Positions 42,896 through 51,694 of a stretch of 64,000 nt of DNA are shown here, piece after piece. Source of the stretch: Aquimarina sp. AU474 (GTDB lineage Bacteria > Bacteroidota > Bacteroidia > Flavobacteriales > Flavobacteriaceae). How positions within the stretch are numbered: the first letter of the stretch is position 1; every line of letters begins with the position of its first letter. The stretch spans positions 310,001-374,000 of the forward strand of contig NZ_OMPE01000005.1 in NCBI RefSeq assembly GCF_900312815.1. Reading direction: 5' to 3'. Made by a program: the position numbers and the translations under genes. A model generated the notes under the pieces. The model was not told where the DNA came from, made no database searches, and saw nothing but the letters and a program-made list of their open reading frames with translations.

Positions 42896-43711
42896 CTGTT
42901 GTAATATAATTAATATGGCGAGCCACATAAATGGCACGCTCTCTACCCAAAAAGAACAGTAATACTCAGATTGTCTTCGATCGGTACCCCATAGAAACAA
43001 AAGACTAAGTGTTGTAATCAAAATTGTACTTAAAATCTCAACAGACGATAAATCATCTTTAATCGCGGTTAACAACAAAAACAAAACAAGTAGAGCACTT
43101 CCAAAAACTTTTGTTCGCGTAACTCCAATCATTTGAGGTACTGTTTCCAGTTCTTCATTATCATATTCAAGGTCTCTTATTTCAAAAGGTAACATGATCA
43201 CCACTATAAATAAAAATCGCTGAATCATCTCTATTAAAAAATCAAAATTAAGATCACCTTCTATATATATTACAGGAACCAAAACAGTAATACCTGCCCA
43301 AACTAATCCAATAATAAAAATTTTAATCCCCGCTATGCTTCTTAAATTCCTTTTTTTAGGAAAAACAGGTACTGCATAAAGTACAGTTAATGCAATAAAT
43401 GGAGCCATATAAAGTAATGTATCATAAGGCATTAAATAAGCAAAATACAAGAACAGTATAAGTGAAATCCCCGTTAACACCTGTATACCCTTCATAGAGC
43501 GTGTTAATCGCCTATGATATAACTTAGAAACTTTAGAGTATTTAACAAAGTTATAGGCAGCTATAGAACCCAAAAAACAAAAAGCAAGGAAAGTATATTT
43601 TTCGTTAACTCCGAACTTAATAAATGTCACTTGTACTAATGCGCAGATTGCCAAAGCCACATGAATGCTACTATTAATATAAAATTTAAATATACTTTTT
43701 AAAGTTTCCAC
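42884..43711 (-). CDS. UbiA-like integral membrane protein
   Basis: 275 residues with about eight transmembrane helices. The pattern FCFLGSIAAYNFVKY followed by LPFEIRDLEYDNEELETVPQMIGVTRTKVFG recalls the second aspartate-rich motif of UbiA-family prenyltransferases, but the first NDxxD motif is not evident, so enzymatic activity is doubtful. It overlaps the end of the second anti-sigma-like gene by 12 bp, tail to tail, and is divergent from gcvP. Confidence 0.65.
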   Translation of the reverse strand: METLKSIFKFYINSSIHVALAICALVQVTFIKFGVNEKYTFLAFCFLGSIAAYNFVKYSKVSKLYHRRLTRSMKGIQVLTGISLILFLYFAYLMPYDTLLYMAPFIALTVLYAVPVFPKKRNLRSIAGIKIFIIGLVWAGITVLVPVIYIEGDLNFDFLIEMIQRFLFIVVIMLPFEIRDLEYDNEELETVPQMIGVTRTKVFGSALLVLFLLLTAIKDDLSSVEILSTILITTLSLLFLWGTDRRQSEYYCSFWVESVPFMWLAILIILQQLFS

Positions 43712-43810
43712 ACTACTAATTTAGGGTTATCTGTTAATAACACCCGAAATTGGTTAAAAACTTACTATAGTAGGGTTAATTAATTGTGAAATTTTTACCA
43801 ATTAAATATG

Positions 43811-43818
43811 TACTTTTG
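43811..43818 (+). promoter_or_regulatory. Candidate -7 box of gcvP
   Basis: TACTTTTG followed by CC, 28 nt before the ATG at 43847. It rules out the in-frame ATG at 43808, which would precede the transcription start. No glycine riboswitch-like structure fits in the short leader. Confidence 0.5.
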
Positions 43819-43846
43819 CCGTCTAAATCTCAACTGTTTTTCAAAA

Positions 43847-46702
43847 ATGAAAACTGACTCTTTTAAATTGCGTCATATTGGTCCTTCGACAAAGGACTTA
43901 AACAGCATGTTAAGCACTATTAAATCGGATTCTATAGATCAACTAATCTATGAGACCGTACCAGATGATATTCTTCTAAAAAAACCATTAAACTTGGCAC
44001 CAGCAATGAGTGAACAAGAATATTCTGGTCATATGCAGAAGCTATCTTCAAAAAATAAAGTTTTTAAATCTTATATAGGTTTAGGATATCATGAGGCCTG
44101 CTTACCAGCTGTTATACAACGTAACATTCTGGAAAACCCAGGTTGGTATACCGCCTATACTCCATATCAGGCAGAAATTGCTCAAGGAAGATTAGAAGCA
44201 TTATTGAATTATCAAACAATGGTTTGTGATCTTACCGGTATGGAACTCGCAAATGCTTCTTTATTAGATGAAAGTACTGCGGTTGCTGAGTCTATGACTA
44301 TGTTATTTGCCGTACGTTCTAGAGATCAAAAGAAGAATGGAGTACGTAAATTTTTCGTTTCGGAAGAAATCTTACCACAGACACTTTCATTACTTAAAAC
44401 ACGTGCAATACCTCTTGAGATAGAATTAGTAATCGGAGATCATCAGCAATTTGAATTCTCTACTGATTTTTATGGGGCAATTTTACAATATCCTGGGAAA
44501 TCTGGCCAAGTTTATGATTATGCAACCTTTGTAGAAAAAGCACATCACGCCGATATTAAAGTGGCAGTAGCTGCTGATATTCTAAGCTTAGTCTCTCTAA
44601 AATCACCCGGAAGTTTTGGAGCAGATGTAGTAGTTGGTACTACCCAACGATTTGGGATTCCTTTAGGATATGGTGGTCCTCACGCTGCATATTTTGCAAC
44701 AAGAGAAGAGTTTAAAAGAAATATTCCTGGTAGAATTATTGGTGTTACGCAAGATACAGATGGTAATCGAGCTCTGCGTATGGCATTACAAACCAGAGAA
44801 CAACATATTAAACGTGACAAAGCCACTTCAAATATTTGTACGGCTCAAGTGCTTCTAGCAGTAATGGCCGGAATGTATGCTGTATATCATGGACCAGAAG
44901 GGCTGCAATATATAGCTCAAAAAGTAAATAGTTCGGCAGTAACCCTAAGCACGACACTAGAAAAACTAGGTTACAAACAACTTAACACTTCGTTTTTTGA
45001 TACTATTCGTATTAATGCCAATGCTCAAGAAGTAAAAATCGTTGCTGAAAATCAAGAAGTTAATTTCTATTATCTAGATAATGAAACGATTTCAATTTCT
45101 TTAAATGAGGCTACAACACTTGAAGATCTTAATGCCATACTTTCAATTTTTGCCAAAGTAGCAGGAAAAGATACTATCAAACTTGATACTATTGATAATA
45201 CAAATAGTATTGATCAAAAAGTAAAGCGTACTACAGAGTTTTTAACAAACGAAGTATTCAATACGTATCACTCAGAAACTGAGTTAATGCGTTATATTAA
45301 AAAATTAGAACGTAAAGATCTTTCTTTAAATCATTCTATGATTCCGCTTGGATCTTGTACTATGAAACTCAATGCAGCTTCAGAAATGTTGCCTCTTAGT
45401 GATCCTCAATGGGGTAATATCCATCCTTTTGTGCCTATAGAACAAGCTCAAGGATATCAAGAAGCACTTAAAAAACTAGAAGATCAGCTTACAGAAATCA
45501 CTGGTTTTGCAGCAACATCTTTGCAACCAAACTCTGGAGCACAAGGAGAATTTGCAGGTCTTATGGTAATAAGAGCGTATCATGAATCTAGAGGAGATCA
45601 ACATAGAAATATTTGTTTGATTCCATCATCGGCGCATGGTACTAACCCTGCATCTGCTGTTATGGCTGGGATGAAAGTAGTTGTAACTAAATCTACCGAA
45701 GAAGGCAATATCGATGTCGATGATTTACGAGAAAAAGCACTTAAATATAAAGATAATCTAGCAGCACTAATGGTTACGTATCCTTCTACTCATGGGGTAT
45801 ACGAATCAGCCATTAAGGAAATCACAAAGATTATTCATGACAATGGCGGTCAAGTATATATGGATGGGGCCAATATGAATGCTCAAGTTGGCTTGACTAA
45901 CCCAGGGGTAATTGGTGCCGATGTTTGCCACCTTAATTTACATAAAACATTTGCTATACCTCATGGTGGTGGTGGCCCTGGAGTGGGACCTATATGCGTA
46001 GCAAAACAATTGGTTCCTTTTTTACCAGGAAATCCAATAATCCAGACCGGAGGAGATCATGCTATTACCGCAATTTCTGCAGCTCCTTGGGGATCTTCAT
46101 TGGCGTGTTTAATATCCTACGGATATATTTCTATGCTCGGTGCAGATGGTTTAAAAGAATCCACAGAAAGTGCGATTCTTAATGCCAATTATATTAAAGA
46201 ACGACTAGATGGTCATTACAGTGTATTATACACTGGAGAAAGAGGAAGAGCAGCTCATGAAATGATTATAGACTGTAGACCTTTTAAAGCTAATGGTATA
46301 GAGGTTACAGATATTGCAAAAAGATTAATGGATTATGGTTTTCATGCTCCAACAGTTTCTTTTCCTGTGGCTGGGACTATAATGATAGAACCTACAGAAA
46401 GTGAAAGTAAAGCAGAATTAGATCGTTTTTGCGATGCATTATTATCTATACGCCAAGAAATTGCCGAAGCTAATATTGACAACCCTAACAATGTAATGAA
46501 AAATGCTCCTCACACTTTAGCCATGCTTACAGGAGATAGTTGGGACTTTCCTTACTCTAGAGAACAAGCAGCATATCCTTTATCTTATATTGCAGAAAAT
46601 AAATTTTGGCCTTCAGTTCGTAGGGTTGATGATGCATATGGAGATAGAAACTTGATTTGCACCTGTGCTCCTATTGAAGAATATATGGAAGCTGAAGCAT
46701 AA
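43847..46702 (+). CDS. gcvP: Glycine dehydrogenase (aminomethyl-transferring), P-protein
   Basis: 951 residues, the single-chain P-protein of the glycine cleavage system, which decarboxylates glycine with PLP and passes the aminomethyl group to H-protein. The N-terminal half has [20 protein letters not shown] and [12 protein letters not shown]. The C-terminal half contains the PLP lysine Lys700 in [18 protein letters not shown], and [13 protein letters not shown] precedes it. The start at 43847 is fixed by the promoter and the [13 protein letters not shown]-terminus. The other gcv genes are not in the window. It ends at a strong terminator. Confidence 0.97.
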   Translation: MKTDSFKLRHIGPSTKDLNSMLSTIKSDSIDQLIYETVPDDILLKKPLNLAPAMSEQEYSGHMQKLSSKNKVFKSYIGLGYHEACLPAVIQRNILENPGWYTAYTPYQAEIAQGRLEALLNYQTMVCDLTGMELANASLLDESTAVAESMTMLFAVRSRDQKKNGVRKFFVSEEILPQTLSLLKTRAIPLEIELVIGDHQQFEFSTDFYGAILQYPGKSGQVYDYATFVEKAHHADIKVAVAADILSLVSLKSPGSFGADVVVGTTQRFGIPLGYGGPHAAYFATREEFKRNIPGRIIGVTQDTDGNRALRMALQTREQHIKRDKATSNICTAQVLLAVMAGMYAVYHGPEGLQYIAQKVNSSAVTLSTTLEKLGYKQLNTSFFDTIRINANAQEVKIVAENQEVNFYYLDNETISISLNEATTLEDLNAILSIFAKVAGKDTIKLDTIDNTNSIDQKVKRTTEFLTNEVFNTYHSETELMRYIKKLERKDLSLNHSMIPLGSCTMKLNAASEMLPLSDPQWGNIHPFVPIEQAQGYQEALKKLEDQLTEITGFAATSLQPNSGAQGEFAGLMVIRAYHESRGDQHRNICLIPSSAHGTNPASAVMAGMKVVVTKSTEEGNIDVDDLREKALKYKDNLAALMVTYPSTHGVYESAIKEITKIIHDNGGQVYMDGANMNAQVGLTNPGVIGADVCHLNLHKTFAIPHGGGGPGVGPICVAKQLVPFLPGNPIIQTGGDHAITAISAAPWGSSLACLISYGYISMLGADGLKESTESAILNANYIKERLDGHYSVLYTGERGRAAHEMIIDCRPFKANGIEVTDIAKRLMDYGFHAPTVSFPVAGTIMIEPTESESKAELDRFCDALLSIRQEIAEANIDNPNNVMKNAPHTLAMLTGDSWDFPYSREQAAYPLSYIAENKFWPSVRRVDDAYGDRNLICTCAPIEEYMEAEA

Positions 46703-46723
46703 TCATATTGAATTAAAAATAAA

Positions 46724-46755
46724 AAAGAGGCGACTACAAAATCGCCTCTTTTTTT
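46724..46755 (+). terminator. Rho-independent terminator of gcvP
   Basis: AAAGAGGCGA pairs with TCGCCTCTTT across a short loop, followed by a T tract; 22 bp after the stop. Confidence 0.9.
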
Positions 46756-46769
46756 AAAACAAATATCAA

Positions 46770-47135
46770 ATGAAAGACATCACTTCTAGAAAAGATATAG
46801 AATTTTTAATGAGATCTTTTTATAGTGATGCATTTTCTAACCCTATTATTGGTGATTTTTTTACAAAAATTGCTAAGATAAATCTTGAAGAACATCTCCC
46901 ACACATTATAGATTTTTGGGAACAACAATTATTTAGAAAAGGAAATTATCAAAAGAATGTCCTTAAAATCCATGAAAATTTAAGCCATCAAAAAGGGTTA
47001 GAAAATATTCATTTTGAAACATGGTTATCTCTTTTTAATACTACCGTTGATCAAAATTTTAAAGGGCAAAAGGCAGATCTCATCAAAACTAGAGCATTAT
47101 CTATAGCTACAGTAATGAGGATTAAAATCAATTAG
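46770..47135 (+). CDS. Group III truncated hemoglobin
   Basis: 121 residues. FYSDAFSNPIIGDFF lies in helix B, LPHIIDFWEQQLF in helix E, and KIHENLSHQKGL carries the proximal histidine of helix F. The closing helices are FETWLSLFNTTVDQNF and IATVMRIKI. Such proteins bind O2 or NO and may protect respiration. It begins 15 bp after the gcvP terminator and is probably its own unit. A 22-bp palindrome follows before the next gene. Confidence 0.9.
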   Translation: MKDITSRKDIEFLMRSFYSDAFSNPIIGDFFTKIAKINLEEHLPHIIDFWEQQLFRKGNYQKNVLKIHENLSHQKGLENIHFETWLSLFNTTVDQNFKGQKADLIKTRALSIATVMRIKIN

Positions 47136-47193
47136 TTTTCTAAGCTATTTTTGCATGAAATTACTCGCAAAAAGTATGGGTAGGCATTGTAAT

Positions 47194-47215
47194 TATATTA
47201 TGCATGCATAATATA
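47194..47215. promoter_or_regulatory. 22-bp perfect palindrome upstream of the ketoacyl synthase III
   Basis: The central motif is ATTATGCATGCATAAT, extended to a 22-bp perfect palindrome; a further TATGCATG lies just downstream at 47219-47226. It is 49 bp before the start codon and looks like a protein-binding site or a cruciform; no transcription factor gene is adjacent. Confidence 0.5.
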
Positions 47216-47263
47216 GATATGCATGAAGGTATATCTTACCCTAATAACCCATAATCAAATACG

Positions 47264-48322
47264 ATGAATATCAAGATAACTGGCACGGGAAGCTATATCC
47301 CAACTGAGATTGAGAAAAATGAGGATTTTGTTCATCATCAATTTTTTAATGGAAATGGAACACAAATAGAACATCCCTCTACCATTATTATTGACAAATT
47401 CAAAAAAATTACGGGTATTGAAGAGCGTAGATATGCCACTAACCAACAAAACGCTTCGGACTTAGCTTTTCTTGCAGCAAAAAAAGCCATCAAAAATGCT
47501 AAAATTGATCCTGAAACGCTTGATTACATTATTATTGCTCATAACTTTGGAGATGTAGACAAAAACTCCTGTCAGGCTGATACGGTACCTAGTCTTGCTG
47601 CGAGGGTAAAACACAAATTAAAAATACAAAATCCATATTGTGTAGCATATGATGTATTGTTTGGTTGTCCTGGTTGGATAGAAGGAGTTATCCAAGCACA
47701 TTCGTTCATTAAAAGTGATATGGCCAAAAAATGTCTGATTATAGGAGCAGAAACATTATCACGGGTTATTGATCAACATGATAGAGATTCTATGATATAC
47801 TCTGATGGAGCTGGTGCTACAATTTTGGAAACGACAGAAGATCCTGGTGGGATTATTTCAAGTATAAGCGCTTCATACACTCTAGAGGAAAGTAATTTCT
47901 TATTTTTCGGAAAAACCTATAACAATGCACTTAAGAATAATCATAAATACATTAAGATGCATGGCAGGAAAATATATGAATTTGCTCTTAACCATGTACC
48001 ACTTGCTATGAAAGCGTGTTTAGACAAAACCAACATCGATATCAAAGATGTAAAAAAGATTCTGATACATCAAGCTAATGAAAAAATGGACGAAGCTATT
48101 GTAAAACGCTTCTATCACCTATTTGAACATCAAGTCCCAGAAAACATCATGCCTATGAGTATTCAAAAATTAGGTAATAGCAGTGTTGCGACTATCCCAA
48201 CGCTATATGATCTTATTCTCAATGGAGAAATCGAGGATCAATCTATCCATAAAGGAGATATATTGTTGTTTGCAAGTGTTGGCGCGGGTATGAATATCAA
48301 TGCTTTTCTATATCAACATTAA
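47264..48322 (+). CDS. 3-oxoacyl-ACP synthase III family protein (FabH-like)
   Basis: 352 residues with a complete thiolase-fold catalytic triad: Cys135 (LFGCPGW), His269 (LIHQANEKM) and Asn305 (LGNSSVATIP). The IIIAHNFGDVD loop and the absence of the usual fatty-acid synthesis neighbours (plsX, acpP) suggest a secondary-metabolite or specialised lipid acyl-chain initiator rather than housekeeping FabH. It heads a group with a methyltransferase and a glycosyltransferase in the same direction. Confidence 0.9.
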   Translation: MNIKITGTGSYIPTEIEKNEDFVHHQFFNGNGTQIEHPSTIIIDKFKKITGIEERRYATNQQNASDLAFLAAKKAIKNAKIDPETLDYIIIAHNFGDVDKNSCQADTVPSLAARVKHKLKIQNPYCVAYDVLFGCPGWIEGVIQAHSFIKSDMAKKCLIIGAETLSRVIDQHDRDSMIYSDGAGATILETTEDPGGIISSISASYTLEESNFLFFGKTYNNALKNNHKYIKMHGRKIYEFALNHVPLAMKACLDKTNIDIKDVKKILIHQANEKMDEAIVKRFYHLFEHQVPENIMPMSIQKLGNSSVATIPTLYDLILNGEIEDQSIHKGDILLFASVGAGMNINAFLYQH

Positions 48323-48407
48323 TTACTAAATAAAAAATCTCTAAACTCAAGCTACGGTAGTCTCTGTAATTGTCTATTTTTACCATTTACAATAACCTAT
48401 CATCATT

Positions 48408-48938
48408 ATGTACGAAGGAACTTTTCCTCATAAGCGCTATCAAAAAACTTTAGAATTTCTTAGAAACAGCATTCCTACCCCTTCCAATATTCTTGATTTA
48501 GGAGTGAGAAACCCTTTCGTAGAATTCATGGAAAAAGATGGCCATACTGTATCTAATACTACCGGAGAAGATCTTGATATCAATACCGAAGCAGTAAAGA
48601 CCGAAGATATAGATGTTGTAACTGCTTTTGAAATTTTCGAACATCTAATAGCTCCTTTTAATGTTTTAAAAGATGTTAAAGCTAATAAGTTAGTAGCTTC
48701 GATACCACTAAAACTGTGGTTCTCTCCTGCATATCGTAGTAAAACAGATCCTTGGGATCGGCACTATCACGAATTTGAAGATTGGCAATTTGATTGGCTA
48801 CTAGAAAAAGCGGGCTGGAAGATAAAAGCAAGAGATAAATGGACTCATCCAGTAAAAAAAATAGGATTAAGGCCATTACTTCGACTTTTCACTCCAAGAT
48901 ATTATATAGTATATGCCGAGCGAGTTAAAAGCGTCTAA
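48408..48938 (+). CDS. Small class I SAM-dependent methyltransferase
   Basis: 176 residues. Motif I is NILDLGVRNP (about 28-37), lacking the usual second glycine of GxGxG. The central strand reads DIDVVTAFEIFEHLIAPFNVL, and the later segment DRHYHEFEDWQFDWLLEKAGW is typical of methyltransferase domain 23-like proteins. Short for the class, cytosolic. Located 85 bp after the ketoacyl synthase gene and before the glycosyltransferase; the substrate is unknown. Confidence 0.8.
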   Translation: MYEGTFPHKRYQKTLEFLRNSIPTPSNILDLGVRNPFVEFMEKDGHTVSNTTGEDLDINTEAVKTEDIDVVTAFEIFEHLIAPFNVLKDVKANKLVASIPLKLWFSPAYRSKTDPWDRHYHEFEDWQFDWLLEKAGWKIKARDKWTHPVKKIGLRPLLRLFTPRYYIVYAERVKSV

Positions 48939-48968
48939 TTTGTTTTTTTAACTTTATCCTAGAAACTA

Positions 48969-48976
48969 TAACTTTG
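48969..48976 (+). promoter_or_regulatory. Candidate -7 box of the glycosyltransferase gene
   Basis: TAACTTTG, 11 nt before the TTG start at 48987, suggesting a nearly leaderless transcript. Confidence 0.4.
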
Positions 48977-48986
48977 AATTTAACTT

Positions 48987-49835
48987 TTGAATATATATAT
49001 AGTCATAGCCGCTCATAACGAAGAACGTTTTATCGCTAAAACTCTAACGTCTTTAGCCTCTCAAACCTTACTTCCAAAAAAAATCATTGTTGTAAATGAC
49101 AATTCTACAGATGACACAGAAAATATCGTAACTAAATTTTGTAGTGAATTTGATTTCATATCACAAGTAAAAACAAATTCTTCAAAAGACCATATGCCGG
49201 GTAGTAAGGTAATACGTGCCTTCTCCAAAGGGTTATCGGTTCTCGATAGTGAATTTGATATTATATGCAAATTTGATGCTGATCTTATCTTTCCTTCAAA
49301 TTATTTAGAAAAAATTGTTTACCATTTTAATGAAAATCCAAATGTAGGAATGACCGGAGGGTTTTGTTATATCGAAAAAAATCAAGACTGGATCCTAGAG
49401 AACTTAACCAATAAAGATCATATTCGAGGTGCATTAAAAGCATATCGAAAAGCTTGTTTTTTGGATATTAATGGTCTAAAACCAGCAATGGGATGGGATA
49501 CAGTAGATGAGCTATTGGCCCAATATCATAATTGGGAGATAAAAACAGATACTTCACTGCATGTAAAACATCTTAAACCCACTGGCCAAAAATATAATGT
49601 AAAGGCAAGATATAAGCAAGGAGAAGCTTTTTATAGAATGAGGTATGGTTTTTTCATTACACTTATAGCATCATTTAAATTGGCGCTTCTTAAAAAACGC
49701 CCAATGCTTATTATGGATTATTTAAAAGGTTTTTTTAAAGCCAAAAGAGAGAGGACACCCTTTCTTGTTTCTAAATCGGAAGGTGAATTCATAAGAAAAC
49801 TTCGAATAAAGAACATAAAAAACAAAATACTATAG
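48987..49835 (+). CDS. Family 2 glycosyltransferase
   Basis: 282 residues. The start is TTG at 48987, directly after an in-frame TAA; no ATG or GTG gives the full N-terminus NIYIVIAAHNEERF. The GT-A fold shows VVNDNSTDDT and the DxD motif FDADLIFP (about 93-95); the acceptor region has MGWDTVDELLAQ (a WDxxDE-like motif). The C-terminal third is hydrophobic and basic (FFITLIASFKLALLKKRP), likely membrane-associated. The sugar and acceptor are unknown. Confidence 0.88.
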   Translation: MNIYIVIAAHNEERFIAKTLTSLASQTLLPKKIIVVNDNSTDDTENIVTKFCSEFDFISQVKTNSSKDHMPGSKVIRAFSKGLSVLDSEFDIICKFDADLIFPSNYLEKIVYHFNENPNVGMTGGFCYIEKNQDWILENLTNKDHIRGALKAYRKACFLDINGLKPAMGWDTVDELLAQYHNWEIKTDTSLHVKHLKPTGQKYNVKARYKQGEAFYRMRYGFFITLIASFKLALLKKRPMLIMDYLKGFFKAKRERTPFLVSKSEGEFIRKLRIKNIKNKIL

Positions 49836-49875
49836 ATTGATTATCAAATATTTAACTATACATTGCCATTTAAAA

Positions 49876-49889
49876 ATAGACAAGTCTGT
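49876..49889. promoter_or_regulatory. TetR operator upstream of the regulator gene
   Basis: ATAGAC-AA-GTCTGT; the half-sites are inverted with a 2-nt spacer. It is the reverse complement of the site at 50505-50518 except at one position and covers the -33 region of the regulator's own promoter. Confidence 0.6.
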
Positions 49890-49909
49890 CTACTTTTAAA
49901 TATTTTATC

Positions 49910-49917
49910 TATATTTG
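49910..49917 (+). promoter_or_regulatory. -7 box of the TetR gene
   Basis: TATATTTG followed by C, ending 4 nt before the ATG at 49922. No -33 box is visible; the operator occupies that position. Confidence 0.55.
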
Positions 49918-49921
49918 CATT

Positions 49922-50485
49922 ATGAAACGCTCTCAAGTAAGGCAACATATTATCGAAACGGCTTCGGATTTATTCTATCGACAAGGATATAATCTTACAG
50001 GGATTAATGAAATTATAAAAGAGGCAGCAATTGCAAAAGCCACTTTATATAATCACTTTGCCTCCAAAGAGGATATTTGTTTAGCGTATCTTCAACACCG
50101 AAATAGTGTATTCACAAAAGATATACATGATTTTGTTAACCAGGCCAAAGAAGGAAAAAAGCAATTATATGCTTTGTTCGATTTTCTTAAAGAATTCTTT
50201 AGTCAAAAAGATTTTAATGGTTGCTGGTGCCTAAACACTGTTGCGGAACTCCCTCATGACAACGAAAAAATCAAAAAAGAAATTCAAAAGCAAAAAGAAG
50301 AATTTATTCGTTTCATTAAGGGGTTAATCGAAAAAAACTATGATCAGCAATCTGATCAAAAAAATGATATTCTTGCAAGACAGATCTATTTATTATATGA
50401 AAGTTCTATTTCTGAAAGCAAGTTACACGAAAACTCATGGCCTATTGAAGCCGGATTATCTCTGTGTAAAACAATAATACATTAA
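49922..50485 (+). CDS. TetR/AcrR family transcriptional regulator
   Basis: 187 residues. The N-terminal DNA-binding helices are RQHIIETASDLFYRQGYNLTGINEIIKEAAIAKATLYNHFASKEDI (about 7-53). The C-terminal ligand domain contains GCWCLNTVAELP (about 101-112), with a Cys pair that resembles the redox- or electrophile-sensing TetR subgroup. Matching operators lie upstream of itself and upstream of the next gene, so it probably represses itself and the SDR/AhpD-like pair. The ligand is unknown. Confidence 0.9.
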   Translation: MKRSQVRQHIIETASDLFYRQGYNLTGINEIIKEAAIAKATLYNHFASKEDICLAYLQHRNSVFTKDIHDFVNQAKEGKKQLYALFDFLKEFFSQKDFNGCWCLNTVAELPHDNEKIKKEIQKQKEEFIRFIKGLIEKNYDQQSDQKNDILARQIYLLYESSISESKLHENSWPIEAGLSLCKTIIH

Positions 50486-50504
50486 TTTTTTTATCAATTA
50501 ATAG

Positions 50505-50518
50505 ACAGACTTGTCTGT
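50505..50518. promoter_or_regulatory. TetR operator upstream of the SDR gene
   Basis: ACAGAC-TT-GTCTGT, a perfect palindrome of two 6-bp half-sites with a 2-nt spacer, 30 nt before the SDR start. It matches the site upstream of tetR in 13 of 14 positions when inverted. Confidence 0.65.
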
Positions 50519-50548
50519 TCATTTTATTAACATTTAAATATATTCAAA

Positions 50549-51295
50549 ATGACTCAATTTAAAAACAAAACAGCCTTAGTAATTGGCGGAACAAGCGGAA
50601 TCGGTAGAGCAACCGTAGAAACATTAATTGAAGGAGGAGCTACAGTTCATGTAGTTGGTAGAAATGTCTCCAAAATTTCTGATGCAAGCCAGGTCGTTAA
50701 ACACCAAGTGGATATTACCAATACTGGTAGTGTAAACAATCTTATAAACGAAATTTCAAATTTAGATCGTTTAGATTATTTGGTAAATGCTTCTGGTATT
50801 TTTGGTCCCAAAGCATTCTTAGACCATACTGTAGAAGATTATGATTCTTATCAAGATCTTAACAGAGGATTCTTTTTTATTACTCAGGCTGCCGCCAAAA
50901 AAATGAAAGAAAATAATAGTGGATCTATTGTAAACGTAGGTTCTATGTGGGCAAAACAAGCCGTAAAAGCAACTCCCTCTTCTGCCTATTCTATGCAAAA
51001 AGCAGGTTTACATTCTCTTACACAGCATTTGGCAATGGAATTAGCTGATCACGGTATTAGAGTAAACGCAGTATCTCCTGCAGTAGTAGAAACGCCTGTG
51101 TATGACAGCGTTTTTGGTAGTGCTGAAGAAGCAAAGAAAGCATTAGTTGGATTTAACAACTTTCACCCAATAGGAAGAAACGGGACTCCAACAGATATAG
51201 CAGATAGTATTACTTTTTTACTTTCTGACAAAGCTTCTTGGGTAACAGGAGCTATATGGGATACCGACGGTGGAGTAACTGCTGGTAGAAACTAA
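50549..51295 (+). CDS. Short-chain dehydrogenase/reductase
   Basis: 248 residues of classical SDR type. The cofactor motif is GGTSGIG (about 13-19), the NAG-type motif is VNASGIF, and the catalytic Tyr147 and Lys151 lie in SSAYSMQK. The C-terminal segment [16 protein letters not shown] is the usual ending. It is probably an NAD(P)H-dependent carbonyl reductase. It is controlled by the TetR operator just upstream and co-transcribed with the AhpD-like gene 19 bp later; the context suggests detoxification of an aldehyde, quinone or similar compound. Confidence 0.9.
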   Translation: MTQFKNKTALVIGGTSGIGRATVETLIEGGATVHVVGRNVSKISDASQVVKHQVDITNTGSVNNLINEISNLDRLDYLVNASGIFGPKAFLDHTVEDYDSYQDLNRGFFFITQAAAKKMKENNSGSIVNVGSMWAKQAVKATPSSAYSMQKAGLHSLTQHLAMELADHGIRVNAVSPAVVETPVYDSVFGSAEEAKKALVGFNNFHPIGRNGTPTDIADSITFLLSDKASWVTGAIWDTDGGVTAGRN

Positions 51296-51314
51296 TCAAA
51301 AAAAGATACTGATT

Positions 51315-51620
51315 ATGTATGACATGAATAACCTAAAACAGTTAGGTGCACTCGGTAAAAATGCAGAAAAGGCGATGAAAGCGTTTCAGGCATTTGATAG
51401 TATTGCTTTAGAAGAAGGAGCAATTCCCGTAAAGTATAAAGAACTGATGGCGGTTGCTGTGGCATTGACCACACAATGCCCTTATTGTCTCGAAATACAC
51501 AAAAAAAATGCTATCACGGCAGGAGCTACCCAAGAGGAGTTAGCCGAAACAACATTTATTGCAGCTGCTTTACGTGCAGGAGCAGCCGTTGTTCATGGTA
51601 CTCACTTAATGGAAAAATAA
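51315..51620 (+). CDS. AhpD-like/carboxymuconolactone decarboxylase family protein
   Basis: 101 residues, one domain. The redox motif is Cys55-x2-Cys58-x3-His62 (QCPYCLEIH), the disulfide-forming AhpD active site. The N-terminal LKQLGALGKNAEKAMKAFQAFD is a helix common in this group. Co-transcribed with the SDR under TetR control. Together they are likely to reduce a peroxide or electrophile; direct substrate evidence is absent. A terminator follows. Confidence 0.9.
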   Translation: MYDMNNLKQLGALGKNAEKAMKAFQAFDSIALEEGAIPVKYKELMAVAVALTTQCPYCLEIHKKNAITAGATQEELAETTFIAAALRAGAAVVHGTHLMEK

Positions 51621-51646
51621 AATTTATGCATTTATAAAAAGTAATT

Positions 51647-51680
51647 AGTAAAGCTTCGATTAATTGGAGCTTTACTCTTT
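51647..51680 (+). terminator. Rho-independent terminator of the TetR-regulated operon
   Basis: Stem AGTAAAGCT with AGCTTTACT, 12-nt loop, then TCTTT; 26 bp after the stop. Confidence 0.6.
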
Positions 51681-51694
51681 ATATTTAGATTATC

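Noticed and set aside
43712..43846. Possible glycine riboswitch before gcvP
   Set aside because: The predicted leader from the -7 box at 43811 is under 30 nt and no paired glycine aptamer pattern was seen.
43808..43846. Upstream ATG as the gcvP start
   Set aside because: It precedes the likely transcription start and adds residues absent from the usual P-protein N-terminus.
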